Counted from the first letter of the stretch, positions 1 through 11,225 are shown. The stretch is DNA of 64,000 bases from Craterostigma plantagineum (GCA_027422505.1 JAPQWV010000005.1:12529501-12593500), one strand, 5' to 3'. Numbers and translations are program-made. The notes: generated from the sequence alone by a model not told the origin.

Positions 1-533
1 ACGCGTGGTAAGCCGATTAGATCAGAAGCTGTAAAGCAAGCTGCCATGTCAGGACAGCCGCCACCCGGAGCTCCTCCCCGAGCCTCCGTGTTATCCAAGA
101 TCACATTGAAATCACCCATCACAACCCACGGGGTATCCACCCGAGTCTGAGCCGTCGCAGTGAGGTCAGCCCACAAGTTCCGACGGTCCGCACGTTTATT
201 CAGCACATAAATGAAGGAGATGTAGAAAACTTGCCTTTCGTCCAAGATTAACACTTTACAATGGATGGATTGCGTAGTGTAAGCCTCTACAGTGACAGTC
301 ACGAGGCTAGGGTCCCATCCCATCCAAATACGAGAATTCGGTCCATTATCATATTCATAAAACCAACTCCAATTATTGATTGATTGAGTTATAGAAGAAG
401 CATTCTGCTCAGAGACCATCGTTTCAAGGAGACCCGTGATTCTCAGATTATACTTCGCTACCAACTCCCTCACCGCCCATCTGTGGTCTAACCTGTTAAG
501 ACCACGTGTGTTCCAAACGGCGCTAGGTATCAT
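1..533 (-). CDS. LINE ORF2, endonuclease N-terminus (partial at window edge)
   Basis: An uninterrupted frame runs from the ATG at 533 to the left edge, 177 codons with no stop. It begins MIPSAVWNTRGLN, the usual start of plant LINE ORF2, where WNxRGLN opens the apurinic-type endonuclease/exonuclease/phosphatase domain. The later motif VVMGDFNVIL at about 100-125 is the conserved GDFN block of the same fold. The ATG overlaps the ORF1 stop codon (ATGA), suggesting termination-reinitiation for ORF2, which is an inference. Reverse transcriptase should follow to the left of the window. No lesion is visible in this portion, so this is one of the few open coding stretches in the window. Confidence 0.85.
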   Translation of the reverse strand, partial: MIPSAVWNTRGLNRLDHRWAVRELVAKYNLRITGLLETMVSEQNASSITQSINNWSWFYEYDNGPNSRIWMGWDPSLVTVTVEAYTTQSIHCKVLILDERQVFYISFIYVLNKRADRRNLWADLTATAQTRVDTPWVVMGDFNVILDNTEARGGAPGGGCPDMAACFTASDLIGLPR

Positions 534-1408
534 GGGGAACCCATTGAGAGGGCTGATGTAGGACCCTTATTACAAGTATTCTCCCATTCCAAATCAGCAA
601 GGATCACAAAAGGATTATAATCCGTAGAGTTAACGGGATCCAAGCTTGTCGAGCAGCCGTCGGTAGGCTGCCTTGTTCTCATGATGTTTTCAGTAGCTGT
701 GTGGTTTCTTCGTGCCTTATACTCCATGGCGTTAGCTTCCCTGTTAGTTTCCTTAAGGACTGATTTTCCTTTTTCTTGATAGGCTGCACGACGCCTCTCA
801 CGTCGCGTTACCGGGTCGGTAGTAGCTTGGGTAGTAGGCCGAATGGTTTGATTTGCAGCAGCTAAGGCTTGCGGGCGATGTTGTACAGCCGGCCGAGTGG
901 CATTTTGGTTAGCCACCTTAGATGGTTTTGCCTGAACTGGTCGAGCTGACTCCGTTTGGTTCTTGGGGCACGCCGCACCTCCATGAGTCCATGATTCGCA
1001 TATCGAACACTTTCTGGGTCTCCACTCATACTCTACCCTAATGGGAATCACAGTCGAATGTCCACCTTCCTTGCTAGGGATTCGAACGTTAAATTGTTCT
1101 TCAAAGGGTGCCTCCAGAGATTTTTCAATGCAGATTCTTGCATATTCAAGTCGCTCGGCTTTAGCCGTTATGGCATCGGCGAAAAGGGGCTTACCTAGTA
1201 CACTCGCCACTATGCCAAGCCTTTCTTGGGTCCATAATTCCCAAGGCACATTACGTAACCTGATCCAGAGCGGGACCACCTCGTGTTGTTTCTTCTCGAA
1301 GGACATGCCAATCCTCCGAGCTTTGAGAAATAACGGCTGCCCTTGCATGATCCAAGGCCCGCCTTCCAAAATAGCCGCAAACGCCTTGGCTGTAGCAAAC
1401 CTGAATTT
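530..1408 (-). pseudogene. LINE ORF1 (DUF4283 plus zinc knuckle), N-terminally truncated
   Basis: The first methionine is at 1369, but the same frame continues upstream to about 1408 with residues FRFATAKAFAAILEGGPWIM, the core of the DUF4283 domain of plant LINE ORF1 and related zinc-knuckle proteins. The N-terminal part of DUF4283 is absent. A zinc knuckle follows (CSICESWTHGGAAC, spacing CX2CX4HX4C) at about 990-1035. After it comes a basic, glutamine- and threonine-rich tail expected of an RNA-binding ORF1 protein. The ORF ends at the TGA at 530-532, overlapping the ORF2 start. The gene is broken at its 5' end by the LTR junction and cannot make a full ORF1p. Confidence 0.8.
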
Positions 1409-4000
1409 GAATGCCTATATCGGCAAATATCATTCGCCCTCAGGCGATAAATACTGTGCATGCTCATCTCACATAAACCCCAAATGTCTCGTGCATGCAC
1501 ATGAATATGCAATGTGAATTAATATTGTAAACACTTACCATGCAGAAGCATGTCAAATAATTCACGTAATAATATAAAGACTCAAGCACGTAGTCACGTA
1601 GTTAAAGCATATACAAATAAATTATGTGTTGTAGTTGAAATTCCCACTTACCTGTCGTCCAAGCTAAATAAATTTACTGCTCCGGGAAATTCCTATTTTT
1701 CGACCTTTAAATAAAAATATTAAAGTATCAGTATAGCTCGTAAGAATGCCTAAGTTAGATAACTATTTCAAAAGAGACTGGTTAATGACACTGTATTATT
1801 CGAATCGCCTGATCGTTGGTCAATACAGATGTCGTCCGATTTTGAACCTAATTTAATTTCGCCCGATGGTTTATTTAAACATTAGTCAAAGTTGGGTCAA
1901 CCTTTATTTATAAAAATTCTCGGCGAAAGTTGTATCGCCCGATTATTTACCTTCAAGTCCGATCCATCTAATATATTACTACCTCCGTCCCACTTATTTC
2001 TTCCCATCTTTCTATTTCGGGCGTCCCACATAATTCTTCCCATTTCTATTTTTGGTAAAACATTATCCCACTAATTAAACTAATTACACCATTAATATTA
2101 AAAAAAGTCTTCTTGATTTGCGTGTCTACTAATAACTTTTCTCTCTCTATACCTCAAAAGGTGTACTGTAATATAAAAATAATGTGATTTCTTAATCTCC
2201 GTGCCCGCTAATCTTTGGGAAGAAATAGCCGGGACAGAGGAAGTATTATTTTATATAGCTCGGCGAAAATCTTCTTTTCTACGGTTTATTCGTCCGAATC
2301 GTCATTTTCTTGACATTTAAATTCGCTGAGTTCTCATCATTTCCCCAATTTCGCCCGATTTGTGGTGTCTAAGTTTAAAATCGCTGAACACTTCTTACAT
2401 AATACCCAATCGCCCGATTGCCTTAAGATTTAATCGTTATACATGACATGGCGAAATCTCTTTTATACAAGACTATTTCGGTCGAAAGTATATACACATT
2501 ATGGTCAGCATAGGTCAAATGATAATTTAAATAGAATACCTCGGCGAAAGTCATTTTTCCTAAAGGTTGATCCGCCCGACTTTGCACCTAATTTCTAATT
2601 CGGTCGAAACCTCAATAATTGGTCTTCAACCATTCGAAACTTGCTCCCTATAATCGTTCCACCCAAGAATTTGTATATTATAAAATTTTTTGTTCTAGTC
2701 TGAAATTATTAATTCTATCCACTGACCATTCAATACCGAAGTTATAAAAGTTATAAAACTCAAAACATGCTATTCTACCCAAAGTTTACTTAGGTCCCTA
2801 GGGAAAACATTCGCAAGTAAATTCAACCTTAAGCTTCTAACTTAAGTCTTCTCTAATCTAATTAAATATAATAGCAGGAGTATGACACTAGGGTTTCTGC
2901 CATGTGGGAATCTCATATAAGTTTAATCACTTTATAGAGGCATAACGACTAGATACTCTAACTTATGAAATTATACAAGTTGTAAATGATATGCTTAGCA
3001 AAAGTCCGAATTTTAAGCTACTATGAATGATTATTCTTTAATTGGCAGAACTTCTTTTAAGTCTCTCCTTTCTTACGAATTTTCTGATTTGAATAACATA
3101 TGTAACTTGTTAGCTCAAGCAAACATTCCAGAAACTAGGGTTTCTTCTACATATTTTACTCGAAAGTTTCCCCTAACTTATATTACTTTTTAGAAATATA
3201 ATAAATATAAAGCCAGAATCGAATTTACATGTTATGAGTAAGATTGTTACTTACCAAATGTTCAAAATCTGCTTTGTTGGTTGCTTAGATTGATCGAGTT
3301 TTTCTCCTTGTTAGAGAAATGGAATTTCTTTCTGTTACGTTTTACTTCTAAGGATTTCTAGTTTATAATCTAATAGATATACATTAAATAAAGTGCTTAG
3401 AAAGATGTGAATGAAAAGACAAGAAGGTGATCAATTTTTCCTCTTAAGCTAAGCAATGTGTCTTTTTAGTTATATGATCCTATCTTATTAAGTTTATTTG
3501 AATTATGATTGATCTATTTTAATTCGATGTGTTATTCGTTCTCTATATGGGATTCGGCCGATTAAATATTCACAATTAAGCTAGCGTCGGCCGATTCCAT
3601 TAATTCGATTTGATCGGCGATCGTAAGCATTTTACATGTATGGAAATTGATCGATATTCACTCTCCTATATATATATATATACATATATATTACAGTTGC
3701 CGAAATTATCTTCTTGAAGTTTGTCTAAGTTCCTAAGTTACAATCGGCCGATTCTACCCCTCATTACCATCGATCGAATTTTGTTTCATGCTAGACACTT
3801 ATTTCGCCGAGTTCTTTTAGGGTCGTAACCATATTTTAATGCTTTTCCAATCTTTCCCATGTCCTAATGTCATCATATAAGCCAGCTAGTCACGTAGCAC
3901 ATATTTGGAACTGTAAAACACATATCATGCAATCACATAATTCACAGAGTACGTATGCAAATTTTGTTGGCCGGTTCACTTACGGGACTCAGGTATTACA
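1409..4000 (-). repeat. 3' LTR of Gypsy-1 (left copy, truncated at its 3' end)
   Basis: This is a near-identical direct repeat of the sequence from about 22558 to 24710. The outer end is ggtattaca at 3992-4000, which is TGTAATACC in element orientation. The left copy starts only at the motif aatgcctatatcggc because the LINE replaces or interrupts the remainder. It carries a MITE at 1979-2243 that is absent from the right copy. It also retains about 180 bp near 3650-3830 (with a TA microsatellite) that the right copy has lost. Noncoding. Short words TCGCCCGAT and TCGGCGAAA recur through it. Confidence 0.9.
1979..2243. mobile_element. Stowaway-like MITE (Tc1/mariner-type) with TA target duplication
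   Basis: The 265-bp element starts ctacctccgtcccac and ends gggacagaggaag. Its two ends form imperfect terminal inverted repeats of about 28 bp, and TA flanks it at 1977-1978 and 2244-2245. The CTNCCTCCGTCCC terminus is typical of Stowaway MITEs. The homologous position in the other LTR (near 23126) is an exact empty site: removing the MITE and one TA restores that sequence. It therefore landed after Gypsy-1. No coding capacity. Confidence 0.88.
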
Positions 4001-4011
4001 TCCTCCCCCCC
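4001..4011 (-). promoter_or_regulatory. Polypurine tract of Gypsy-1 (plus-strand primer)
   Basis: In element orientation a run of G ending GGGGGGAGGA stands directly before the 3' LTR terminus TGTAATACC. This is the position and composition of the polypurine tract that primes second-strand synthesis. Gypsy-2 has the corresponding tract at 50060. Confidence 0.8.
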
Positions 4012-4035
4012 TTAAAAGGGATTTCGCCCCCAAAA

Positions 4036-5373
4036 TCAGGCAGGGAGAAATAACTCAGGGTAATGGTTCCTCATATCATCTTCCCGTTCCCACGTAGCTT
4101 CTTCTGTTGACTGATTCTGCCATAACACTTTACCAGAGGAATTTCTTTATTACGCAATCGCTTTACTTCGTGCATCAAAATTTCTACAGGTATTTCCTCA
4201 TAACTCAAGTCCGGCTTGAGCTGTTGATGGTAAACTTCATTGTTCAGCACGTGGTTTGGGTCTGCGACGTATTTTCGCAACGTTGATACGTGAAAAACAT
4301 TAAGCACTTGTGCTAAGTAATTCGGTAATTCTAGTTGATAGGCAACATCGCCAATTTTCTTCAGCATTCGAAATGGTCCTATGTACCTTGGGCTTAGCTT
4401 GCCTTTCTTTCCAAACCGCTTCACGCCTTTCATTGGGGATACCTTTAGGAATACCAAATCATCTATTGTAAACTTTAACGGTCTTCGCTTTTGGTCTGCG
4501 TAACTCTTCTGTCTACTCTGGGCCGTTCGCATTCTTTCACGTATCTTTGAAATGGCCTCCGTCATTTCTTGCACCATATTAGGGCCTAATATCGCTCGTT
4601 TGCCAATTTCATCCCAATGAATCGGAGATCTGCATTTGCATCCGTATAGAGCTTCATAAGGAGCCATTCCAATCGTCGCGTGATAGCTGTTGTTGTAAGA
4701 GAATTCAATCAATGGAAGATATCGGCTCCAATTCCCTTTAAAATCGACTACGCATGCCCTTAACGTATCTTCCAATGTCTGGATTATTCGTTCTCACTGC
4801 CCGTCAGTTTGGGGATGATAGGCAGTACAGAAAGAAAGTTTGGTTCCCATTGCTTTCTGCAACCTCATTCAGAACTTAGATAGGAACCTCGAATCGCGGT
4901 CGGAAATGATTGAAATTGGAACTCCGTGGAGTCGAACTATTTCTTCCACATATAATTCTGCGTATCGCTCCAAGGTGAATGTCGAGTTGATAGGCAGAAT
5001 GTGGGCAGATTTGGTCAATCGATCAACGATTACCCAAATAGAATCGTGGCCTTTACTGTTTTCGGCAAGCCAACGACGAAGTCCATAGTGATATGGTCCC
5101 ATTTCCATTCGGGTACTGGCAAAGACTGTAATGTCCCTGCTGGTCGTTGGTGTTCTGCTTTTATCTGTTGGCATGTTAAACAGTGACTCACGAACATTGC
5201 AATTTCTCTCTTCATTCCTGGCCACCAATAGTTATTTCGTAAGTCTCTATACATCTTTGTTGCTCCGGGGTGTATAGAATAAATCGTAGCATGCGCTTCC
5301 GTCATAATAGTTTTTTGAAGCTCCGCGTTATTGGGCACGTATAAGCGATTCTTGTAATATAAGCTTTCATTTT
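4036..5373 (-). pseudogene. Gypsy-1 integrase with C-terminal chromodomain, disrupted
   Basis: The zinc-binding HHCC part (HATIYSIHPGATKMYRDL, then CLTCQQIKAEHQRPAG) lies at about 5140-5300. The catalytic core follows, with VDRLTKSAH and SDRDSRFLSKF. The C-terminal part reads [17 protein letters not shown] and then a chromodomain ([12 protein letters not shown]) typical of chromoviruses. Lesions: a frameshift near 5055, a stop at 4869 where Trp is expected, a stop near 4801 inside QTDGQxER, and a frameshift near 4133 within the chromodomain. The final in-frame stop of the family frame would be at 4036. The gene is separated from its RNase H by Copia-A, inserted at 5379. Confidence 0.88.
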
Positions 5374-5378
5374 CTCGT
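5374..5378. repeat. Target-site duplication of Copia-A, left copy (ctcgt)
   Basis: Five bases ctcgt immediately precede the LTR terminus tgttggtccc. The same five bases follow the other LTR at 18585-18589. Joining the flanks across one copy restores the Gypsy-1 pol frame. Confidence 0.95.
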
Positions 5379-5676
5379 TGTTGGTCCCGATTGCACCAAA
5401 CAAGGAATCAAAGAGGCTTTGATGGAATGAAAAGGGAGAGGTTCTCACCTTAAAGTGTGTGTGTATTGTGTGTACAAGTGGGATAAGCCTTTTGATCCTT
5501 GATTACCTTTCAAATGGTGGTAATACCTTATATACCACATTAACCCTAGGTATAATAAGGCCCAAACACCAAAAAATTAAATTATTACATTCTAGTCTAA
5601 AGCCCAAGCTTAAAGGATAATTACAATATAAATCCCAAGACTTAAACTATTGACACAATCACTAAATATCCTAACA
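5379..5676 (-). repeat. 3' LTR of Copia-A (298 bp)
   Basis: In element orientation it begins TGTTAGGATATTTAG and ends GGGACCAACA. It is almost identical to 18284-18584; I see one C/T difference and a 3-bp indel. A TATA-like TATATAA on the minus strand lies at 5528-5534. Confidence 0.95.
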
Positions 5677-5678
5677 AT

Positions 5679-5689
5679 CTCTCCCTTTG
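5679..5689 (-). promoter_or_regulatory. Polypurine tract of Copia-A
   Basis: In element orientation the purine run AAAGGGAGAGA lies two bases before the 3' LTR start TGTTAGG. This is the expected plus-strand primer site. Confidence 0.75.
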
Positions 5690-5812
5690 TGTCAATTGTT
5701 GGGGAGTCTTGGATCTTGGACGTTGGGATGGTGGATTAGCGTGTGAGAGTTTCGCGAAGTCCTAGCTTGAACTCGAAGGCGCGGAGATTCCTTCGAAGGA
5801 CCATTCGATCTG

Positions 5813-8800
5813 CTATAGCTCAATGATCTTCGCGAACTTGGATCGGCAGTGTGGATCTTCTTCCGAAAGGATGCGGCAAATTCTCATAAGTTTGTCTTGG
5901 ATGATGGTGAGCGTCCCATCTGAGAATTTTGCCACTTCGGAGCAGCGCAGCAACCTCATCTTTCCCTTGTAGTTCGAGTAGGCGACCGCCGGATCATCTC
6001 CGTCGATCACATCGCCTTCTCGGTAGTCGTCCGCGTTTTTGAAGGATGGGCGAGTCAGATTCACCTTCTTCAAGTTGTGCTCCACTGCCATCTGCAGATC
6101 GTGGGTGGCGAAGAATCTGACCTGTCGGAGCATGTGGCGTTTGAGAGCCACATACCCCATGGTGACCGGTTCAGCTCGTACGAGATGTCCAGAACTTCTG
6201 AGGACGAGTCTGAACTTCTTAATGGATTCCAGCATGCTGTACAGGTCACCCAGGCGCAGAAACTTGAAGTCTGCCTCACTGACTTCACTGTAGCTCTCAT
6301 CCAGCCTCATTACTGTGAACACTGGATAGTGAACACGTCCTTTCGACTCTTGGCGGAGGTCAGTGACTTTGCAGATGGGGGCCCGATTCATTTCCAGAGC
6401 GATGTTTTCCTCATCGGTAGCGTCCTTTTTGTGCACTTGTTGCAAAGAAGGCTCCATCGATAGAGTATCTTATTTTCCTCGCTCCAATTTTGGATGTTCA
6501 TCAGCTCATATTCGTCGAAGGTTGTGATGATCTGCTCCTTGCGCCGCCAGATCCTCTTTCTGATCTCTTCTTGAAATGGCGCGGTGATTTTTTTGTTTTC
6601 CCACGGTGCTTCCGGTATATCCATCGTGGGCACATCCGTTTGAGCAGCAGGAGCCTCAGTTTGCTGCGCTTGGAATTGTAGGATGTTCTCGAGCTCGGCA
6701 GGTTCAGCGTTGTACTCCTCTCCGTTCTCGTTGTCTGCAGTGTTGATCAGCGTTAGTGAGGCTTCCATTAGCAGACGTCGAGCGTTTTCCACCAGCTTCC
6801 TGGCTGCTACTGCATCGGCGGGTGTGTACAGCCATTCATCGTTGAAGATGTAGGCTTCGATCTCGTTCTGTGCGCAGTAGACGTCCTCGGGAGCTACGTT
6901 GGAATCGGTGTTGAGAGGAGTGTCGCTGTGTGGTGGCGAGGGTGTTGCGTCGGAGGAGTTTGTGAATTGTGGGGATGGTTGTGGTGGAGATTCTGGTGGT
7001 TCAGTTGTGGTGATGGTTTTGACAAGGATGATTTGGGTGTCGGGTGGTGTAGGTGTGGTGGTGGCCTCTAACGTCGATGTGACAGTTAGAGGTTCGGAGA
7101 TTGTGGGTGGAGACGGTGTGGGGGTGGTCTCTAACGCCGATGTGACGATTAGAGTTTCGGAGATGGTAGTGGGTGGTGATGAGGGTGATTTGGCTAGTGA
7201 CTCAGGGTAAATAAGGTGGGATTTTTGGCTAGTGGGGTGTGAGGTTTCTGTTACGGGCGTTGTTTCAGGCCCAGAGGAGGAGGACGACGTCGAGTGCATG
7301 AGTCCTTGGGATTGTTGGCCTAGCTGCCTATTCTCCCCCTCGCGGCGATCTTGATCATCGTCTTGATCGTCGCGCCTGATCCCGCTGGACTCGCCTTGAG
7401 CGCGGCAAGTCATGGGTTGAGTCATCATTCTCTTCATCTGCTGTTCCTCCTCGTCGAGTTCCGTCATCGACTCGAATCTTGCTCGTAGGAGGTAGAAGAG
7501 CTCCTTCGCAGAAATGGCAGAGAGAATGGCTTTAGCGTCCACATTTTGAGTCGGTGGTGGCGTCTCCGGGGCCACACCTTTCCCTTTGTCGACGGTGGAC
7601 GCATCGAGACGCGCGTAGACTTTATCGAGAATCGACGCCTCAAGAGTCTTTGCAAACTCTTGAAGACGTGTCTCTAGCGCGGTCTCGGTGACGAATTGGG
7701 GTAAATCTAACAAGTTGGAATCACGAAGAAATCCAACTGACACCGAATCGGAGAATATAGCCGATCGGCCGCCCGTTTGCACATGACGGGAAAAGAGGGG
7801 TCACTCAGACTTCCCGTTGGCATCATTGATGAGACAGACTCAATCGAATGATGGCCTAGGCTCACGGTTGTTGTGATGTTGGCCGTGCTAGGTCTTCCGC
7901 TCTCAGTCACAGAGACATCACCGAGCGTTCTGACAGAGTCACGAAGACTCTGTGGTGCGGTAGAAGGTGTATGTGTCCTAGAAACGTATGAAACTATGGG
8001 GAGTGAGGGCACTATACTCGATGTGCATGAAGAGGATGCAGTCTGAGGCGAGGGACTGCTTGTTTCAACATTGACCATCTCCAAGTGGGATGTCGATGGT
8101 ATACGTGGCTCCTCGTGGAATGAAATATCTTCCTGTAGAGAGGAAGATAAGTGGATTGGTGGGGTCGTTTGCGTGGTTGAGCCAGATGCCACGTCTTCTA
8201 CTCGGGAGGAGAACACATCACCTCCTGTACCTATTGGTTCGGCTCGGCTTATATGTGGCTGGGGAGGTCGATCGTGTTTTTGTTTCGATCGACGCTCCGT
8301 GGGGCGGCTTATGTCATCCTCTCGCGACCGTTTTTTCGGAGCGCGGGTAGAAGAGGATGCGGCGCGACACGATGACTTTTTGGAGGTGGTGGTGGGGTTT
8401 TGGCTAGTCCCGGGGTTAGGAGCAGTGGGGTTGATCTGCGCCGTAGGGACAGTAGATAGAGATCTGGGGCTTTCTCAGAATGAGGCGGTTGAGGCGCGAT
8501 ATTCTCGGACGTGTGAATTTGTCTGGTCTGCGTAGGCGAGAACTTCGTCCGGAATTATCATGGCGTGTCGATCCTTCGCCGGGGTGTTTTTCTTCGCGAA
8601 CTTCTCGACAGTGGGGATGAGGAAGTGTTCCGCTGCCGGCCGGATGCGAATGTTGGTGGAGTGCAAGCGGAAATGTTTGATGAGAGCTGGGAGCCACCGC
8701 ATGTAAGGGACGAAGCGGTTTGTGACTCCCTTGGTGATTTCCCGGTCGCGACGTTGGATCATTGAGACGAGATCCATCCAGATGATGTCGGCGTAGTTGT

Positions 8801-9443
8801 ACTTGCGGTTGTGAGCGATGCCGGTGAGGATGGTGAGGATTTGAAAGTTTCCGCGGTCCTGACCAGCATGCTTCCCTGACATGCATTTGTTCACCAGCAA
8901 GTACAGTGTGCGCCAGGGTTGAGGTAGATTGCGGGTGGTGACTTCACTGAGGACAAGTTTCTTCTTGCTATCAGGTTGATAGCCCAGTCTATCGATGTCT
9001 TCGATGAGTTCTTCATGAGTTGGTAGTTGGTCGTATGGTGAGTAGACTGGGAGTTGAAGCACTTCTTGGACTATCTTCCGAGTGAGGACCACCGTTTCTT
9101 GATCGATTTTGGCGGATAAGGTTTTGGCAAGATGAAGTGGTCCAGCTATTTGCAACGTATGCCAGAATTGTTGAAGATATACTTGTGCTTCTGGCTCGCC
9201 ATGTGTGAGGGCGTGGCGAAGTGGGTGCCCTTTGAGGATTTCTACAATGACGGGGGCATCGCACCGAAAGCTGTCCAAGTCCACCATGTAATTGTTGGGA
9301 ATCAGGGCCGCCCATTGACTTAGTGGGAAGATCTGCTCGGGTGGTGGAACATAGGTACGCGTGTTGAGTTCGATGCGAGCGACGTCCCTTTGGATTGCAG
9401 CCGCCTCAAGCGCTTCAAGAGTACCTTGATCTTTGTTGGTCAT
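5813..9443 (-). pseudogene. Copia-A extra ORF downstream of pol (SIRE 3' ORF, function unknown), broken
   Basis: A single long gene of about 1,200 codons is inferred from pieces at 9443-8475, 8474-7707, 7782-6388 and 6457-5813. It is broken by an in-frame TGA at 8475 and frameshifts near 7780 and 6457. N-terminal module: a folded-looking region with DLDSFRCDAPVIVEILKGHP, VYLQQFWHTLQ and NKCMSGKHAGQD. Middle: a basic patch (APKKRSRED) and a long Pro/Ser/Thr-rich stretch with two tandem copies of a roughly 22-residue unit near 7000-7170. C-terminal module: RLLRCSEVAKFSDGTLTIIQD, a motif I recall from uncharacterised ORFs in asterid SIRE elements. I see no signal peptide or membrane segment, so the 'env-like' label used for Sirevirus 3' ORFs is not supported here. 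Copia-B has a homologue at 24711-27009. Confidence 0.75.
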
Positions 9444-11225
9444 ATCTGTACTTGACAGTAATTGTAATATGATTAGTATGAATTAATGTGAGATGAGAAA
9501 ATTCGCTAAACATATAGACATGGAAAATTTTCGCAAGTTAGGAAGTCTCGCATGTTGTCCAAAATTTTCGCATGCAATGAAAAAAAAAAATTAGCACTTA
9601 GAAATTTTGAATTGGAGACAATTTTCGCATGTAGTGTTGAATTTTTGTAAGTAGTGGAAAATTTTCGCAGATTATGATATGTAGGCATGCCGAGAAAATT
9701 TCGCAGATAGAGTAAGATTTCGCATGTATTGGAAGATTGTCGCAAGTTAAGAAATCTCGCAAGTTGTCCAAATTTTTTGCATGTAATGAAAAATTTTCGC
9801 AAGTTATAGCGCAGAGTCATGTCGTGAGAGAGTGTCGCAGATTTGAGTAAAATTTCGCAAGTACGGAAAATTTCGCAAGTTAGGAAATCTCACAAGTTGT
9901 CCAACTTTTTTCGCATGTAATGAGAAATTTTCGCATGCAGTTTATCCATGAATTTTCGCATATAAGGAAAAATTTTCGCAAGTTCTATGAAAGTTTCGCG
10001 GAGGGAAAAAGCTTTGTGGACTGAGAAAATTTTTGTTCACTGTAGTTGCGAAATAGTGAAGATGCGAAAATATGTAATATGAAGTGATGTGTTATGAGAA
10101 TTTCGCGGGGCAAAACTCACTGTAGCAGCAAAATTTTTGTTCACTGTAGTTGCGAAATAGTGAAGATGCGAAAATATGTAATATGAAGTGATGTGTTATA
10201 GAGAAAATTTTAACACTAGAAATTTCTCGGATAAAATTTCGCGGAACCTCACTCACTGTAGTAGCGAAAATTTCAACGCAAGAAATTTCTCGGAAAAATT
10301 TTCGCGGGACCTTGCTCACTGTAGCAGCGAATTTTAACGTTTAAAGCAATTTCTCAGAAATTTTTCTCGGTGAAGAACATGGTGCGAAAACGTTCAAAAT
10401 GACGCAATGATTTTTGCCTTAGACCTGCTCAAATCCCAACCAAAATGCAATAATCTGGACTCAATCGACTCGAAATTGGATGGGCAATGCATATTTGGGG
10501 GTATCAAACATCAAAAATCTAACATGCGTTCGATTTAGAGCCGAGAAAAATTAATCCTAACCTAACAGATTTAATCAAAACGGGGCAAAACAGGATAAAA
10601 TGAACGGAACTTGGTTTATTTGACGTGTATTCATACCGAAAAGCTGATTTACAAGACGGAGAATGCAGATAAACGGATTTTGAATGCAGATTGGACGACG
10701 ACGATGATGCGAGGAGTTGCGAAATTTTGAAAAGAGGGGTTGCGAAATTTTTGAATTTTCTTGGGAATTTTTAGGATTGTGAAAAACGTTAAGGGTTTTG
10801 GGGTTTTAGGGTTTTGGTGACTGTTCATGCGAATTTTGAGTTAACGGGCCGAAATTTCGTGGGCTTGGTCAAAACCTCAACTGAGCTGAATTTCGCGGGC
10901 TTGGTCAAAATTGGGTCCAACTGAAGTTCAATTGGTCCAATTTTGACCCTTTTTGACCAGAAAATTAAAAATTCAACCCAAAACATTTTAATCGGTCCAA
11001 TTTTGACTCAGTTTTACCAAACTTTAAAATTTCAACCCAATTTTTTTTTTTTTTTTGGAAAAATCAGACGCTCCCCCTTAATCGAAAACTCCCCCTCAAA
11101 AGACATAATTCAGAAGATACATAGAAAATGAAGTGGAAAAGGAAATATGTACACTTTATCAAAGTTCATGTAGGGTCGATTGATCACAACTGAATATTCA
11201 ACATGCCCAACATAGTCACTAAGTG
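9444..11225 (-). other. Copia-A noncoding spacer between pol and the extra ORF, rich in TTTCGCA words
   Basis: No credible coding sequence lies between the RNase H end and the extra ORF. From about 9490 to 10020 the plus strand repeats ttttcgcaagt or tttcgcatgt roughly 17 times in 500 bp, giving way at 10090-10380 to units containing tttctcgg and tttcgcgg. Two copies of a block of more than 50 bp with gttgcgaaatagtgaagatg occur near 10040 and 10150. The same words recur in the leader at 17940-18060. Near the extra-ORF start the minus strand reads gtacag followed by AT and ATG, which looks like a 3' splice site, so the spacer could be the 3' part of an intron (inference). Confidence 0.6.

Larger units (their letters stand above)
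1..1408 (-). mobile_element. 5'-truncated LINE (non-LTR retrotransposon), continues off the left edge
   Basis: A plant L1-type LINE is read on the minus strand. ORF1 ends and ORF2 begins in a 4-base ATGA overlap at 530-533. ORF1 stays open upstream of its first methionine up to about 1408. There the sequence switches abruptly to the LTR of Gypsy-1, which resumes at the motif aatgcctatatcggc. The missing N-terminal part of ORF1 and the abrupt junction fit 5' truncation during target-primed reverse transcription, an inference from LINE biology. The 3' end, poly(A) tail and target duplication lie outside the window. Confidence 0.8.

Noticed and set aside
1041..1517. Plus-strand open frame of 158 codons
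   Set aside because: It is antisense to LINE ORF1 and crosses the LINE/LTR junction. No domain.
6899..7210. Gly/Val-rich plus-strand frame of 103 codons
   Set aside because: It is the complement of the Pro/Thr-rich part of the Copia-A extra ORF, a low-complexity shadow.
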